64,000 bases of DNA. Origin: Aphanocapsa lilacina HA4352-LM1. GTDB lineage: Bacteria > Cyanobacteriota > Cyanobacteriia > Gloeobacterales > Gloeobacteraceae. This document shows, one piece after another, positions 61,778 to 64,000 of this stretch; the stretch's first letter is position 1; each line of letters begins with the position of its first letter. Where the stretch lies: contig JAHHGR010000008.1 of the NCBI GenBank assembly GCA_019359725.1, forward strand, positions 1-64,000, written 5' to 3'. The notes under the pieces were generated by a model. That model was given only the letters and a program-made list of their open reading frames with translations. It was not told where the DNA came from and ran no database searches. Both the position numbers and the translations under genes were made by a program.

Positions 61778-62224
61778 ATGGCAATCGACGTCGGCCAGCA
61801 GGCACCCGATTTTACCCTCGACGGTTCCCAGGGACCGGTCACCCTCTCGCAGTACCGGGGCAAAAACAACGTTTTGCTCGCCTTCTACCCCGGCGATTTT
61901 ACGCCCGTGTGCACTAAGGAACTGACCTGCTTTGTCGAGGACTGGTCGAAGTTCCAGGGCAAGGACACGGTGATTCTGGGCATCAGCAGCGGCTCGGTCG
62001 ACTCGAAGAGCAAGTTTGCCCAATCGCTGGGAGCCCAGTTTCCCCTGCTCAGCGACGGCGAGAAGCGCGTGGCGGGCCTTTACGACGTCTCGGGATTTCT
62101 GGGAGTCGCCCGCGCCTACTTCATCGTCGACAAGCAAGGCGTGCTGCGCTACAAGCATGTGGAAGCGCTCCCGTTTTTCAAGCGCGAGGACGAGGAGTTG
62201 TTGGGCGTGCTGGCGGGGTTGTGA
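61778..62224 (+). CDS. Peroxiredoxin (AhpC/BCP type)
   Basis: A 148-residue thiol peroxidase. The active site PGDFTPVC has the peroxidatic Cys45 with conserved Thr and Pro, followed by a second Cys at 51 (five residues later, as in BCP/PrxQ enzymes), which may be the resolving Cys. The conserved Arg of the family is likely in FLGVARAYFIVD. The start is the ATG at 61778, with GGAGGT 6 bases upstream; an earlier in-frame start adds ten residues without support. It detoxifies peroxides using thioredoxin. Confidence 0.92.
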   Translation: MAIDVGQQAPDFTLDGSQGPVTLSQYRGKNNVLLAFYPGDFTPVCTKELTCFVEDWSKFQGKDTVILGISSGSVDSKSKFAQSLGAQFPLLSDGEKRVAGLYDVSGFLGVARAYFIVDKQGVLRYKHVEALPFFKREDEELLGVLAGL

Positions 62225-62266
62225 TGCCCCTGACTTACCGGACTTTGATTAAGTAAGGGAATATCC

Positions 62267-62986
62267 TCAGCTGACCATCGACTCGCCCAGATAGCTCCGG
62301 CGCACCTCTTCGCAGATCAGTAGTTCATCTGCCGGCCCTTCGAGGGCGATGCGGCCGTTTTCGAGCACGTAGCCCCGGTCGGCCAGTTTCAATGCTTGCA
62401 GAGCGTTCTGTTCAACCAGGAGCACCATCACCCCCTGGGAGCGGATGCGCTCGATGATCTGAAAAATGCTCTGCACAATCAGCGGGGCGAGGCCCATGCT
62501 CGGTTCGTCGAGCACCAGCAGGCGCGGCTTGCCAAGCAACGCCCGGCCGATGGCGAGCATCTGCTGCTCGCCCCCGGAAAGCGTACCGGCGCGCTGGTAG
62601 CGGCGCTCTTTGAGAATCGGAAAGAGATGAAAGATCTCTTCGAGGTCCGCCTCGATGCGGTCGTTGCGGGTGTAAGCGCCCATCTCCAGGTTTTCGAGCA
62701 CCGTGAGGCGCGAGAAGATGCGCCGCCCCTCCGGAACGTGCATCAGCCCGGTGCGGACAATCAAGTCGGCTGAGAGCCGGTCGAGGCGACGGTTGTCCAA
62801 GAGCACCTCCCCGGCGGTGGGCCGAATCAGACCCGAGATGGTGCGCAGCAAGGTCGATTTGCCGGCGCCGTTGGGGCCAATCACCGTCACCAATTCCCCC
62901 GCTCCTACGTGCAGGTTCACCTGGTGCAGCACTTCAATTTGCCCGTAGCCCGCCGTCAACCCCCGCACTTCCAGACCTGTACCCAT
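62267..62986 (-). CDS. livF: Branched-chain amino acid ABC transporter ATP-binding protein LivF
   Basis: A 239-residue ABC ATPase. Walker A is GPNGAGKST near residue 35, the signature LSGGEQQML near 135 and Walker B LLVLDEPSMGLAP. The GLAPLIVQSIFQIIE ending is characteristic of LivF. The ATG at 62986 is the family start. It would couple with LivG, LivH, LivM and a binding protein encoded elsewhere; none is in this window. A strong hairpin separates it from groEL. Confidence 0.9.
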   Translation of the reverse strand: MGTGLEVRGLTAGYGQIEVLHQVNLHVGAGELVTVIGPNGAGKSTLLRTISGLIRPTAGEVLLDNRRLDRLSADLIVRTGLMHVPEGRRIFSRLTVLENLEMGAYTRNDRIEADLEEIFHLFPILKERRYQRAGTLSGGEQQMLAIGRALLGKPRLLVLDEPSMGLAPLIVQSIFQIIERIRSQGVMVLLVEQNALQALKLADRGYVLENGRIALEGPADELLICEEVRRSYLGESMVS

Positions 62987-63058
62987 GCTGTCGCTCGTTT
63001 GCTCTCTGCCTATTAATACACGGCGCACAGCCTTTGGCTGATTGCCCCACCAAAGGCA

Positions 63059-63086
63059 AAGCCTGCACCATTACTGGTGCAGGCTT
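63059..63086 (-). terminator. groEL terminator
   Basis: AAGCCTGCACC (63059-63069) pairs with GGTGCAGGCTT (63076-63086), an 11-base-pair perfect stem with a six-base loop, located 21 bases after the groEL stop on the minus strand and ahead of livF. Confidence 0.85.
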
Positions 63087-63107
63087 CGCGGGCGCAATTC
63101 GGCCGGA

Positions 63108-64000
<893 letters not shown>

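Overview
This window reads as chromosome from a high-GC cyanobacterium, most like Gloeobacter. The photosynthetic markers are photosystem I subunit PsaD, cytochrome b6f subunit PetN, the Calvin-cycle regulator CP12, a BciB-type 8-vinyl reductase, a Tic22-family protein and glutamyl-tRNA reductase. The Gloeobacter assignment is an inference from GC content, the dispersed gene order and the lineage-like gene set; no 16S rRNA is present to confirm it.

Layout. 1-4.4 kb: a broken IS5-type transposase, a 35-residue single-helix membrane peptide, an M23 peptidase, an HNH nuclease with two co-directional genes, and cobS. 4.5-6.7 kb: a ureohydrolase-fold protein that has lost most metal ligands and a dicarboxylate/amino-acid symporter. 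6.7-8.9 kb: an AT-richer, gene-poor tract with a small zinc-ribbon gene, a diverged repeat pair and a solo transposase N-domain. 8.98-33.0 kb: a large exopolysaccharide locus, all on the + strand. It encodes an ExoY-type priming transferase, a PAS protein, UDP-glucose dehydrogenase, five glycosyltransferase genes (one GT2, two GT4, a split Alg14/Alg13-like pair), Wza-, Wzc-, Wzy- and Wzx-type functions, a membrane hydroxylase, a MurB-like reductase, a pyruvyl transferase, a large secreted protein, two alginate-lyase-like paralogues, a nucleotidyltransferase and RfbC.

33-37 kb: divergent psaD and petN, cp12, a CYTH protein, a membrane HEAGH protein and cbiA. 37-44.2 kb: an EndoU-LTD fusion, mnmG, a structured small RNA with its own promoter and terminator, trxA, a carboxyltransferase and bciB. 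44.3-49.3 kb: an ArsR repressor divergent from an RND pump and its adaptor. 49.3-58.7 kb: phoH, rnhA, a Tic22-like gene, a DUF885 protein, hisIE, two-component genes and a DUF6745 protein. 58.8-64 kb: a decayed pentapeptide-repeat gene, an alpha/beta hydrolase, hemA, a peroxiredoxin, livF and the 3' part of groEL.

How the genes work together. The exopolysaccharide locus contains nearly a full Wzx/Wzy pathway: precursor supply (ugd, nucleotidyltransferase, rfbC), priming, chain assembly, flipping, polymerisation, export and secreted lyases. Glucuronate supply and transfer, a MurB-like enzyme and a pyruvyl transferase together suggest an acidic polymer carrying pyruvyl or lactyl groups. The most notable observations are this MurB-like/pyruvyl-transferase module, a 565-bp perfectly homogenised segment shared by two otherwise diverged lyase genes, the ~178-nt structured RNA before trxA, the EndoU-LTD fusion and the ureohydrolase pseudoenzyme. 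No rRNA, tRNA or CRISPR array was seen.
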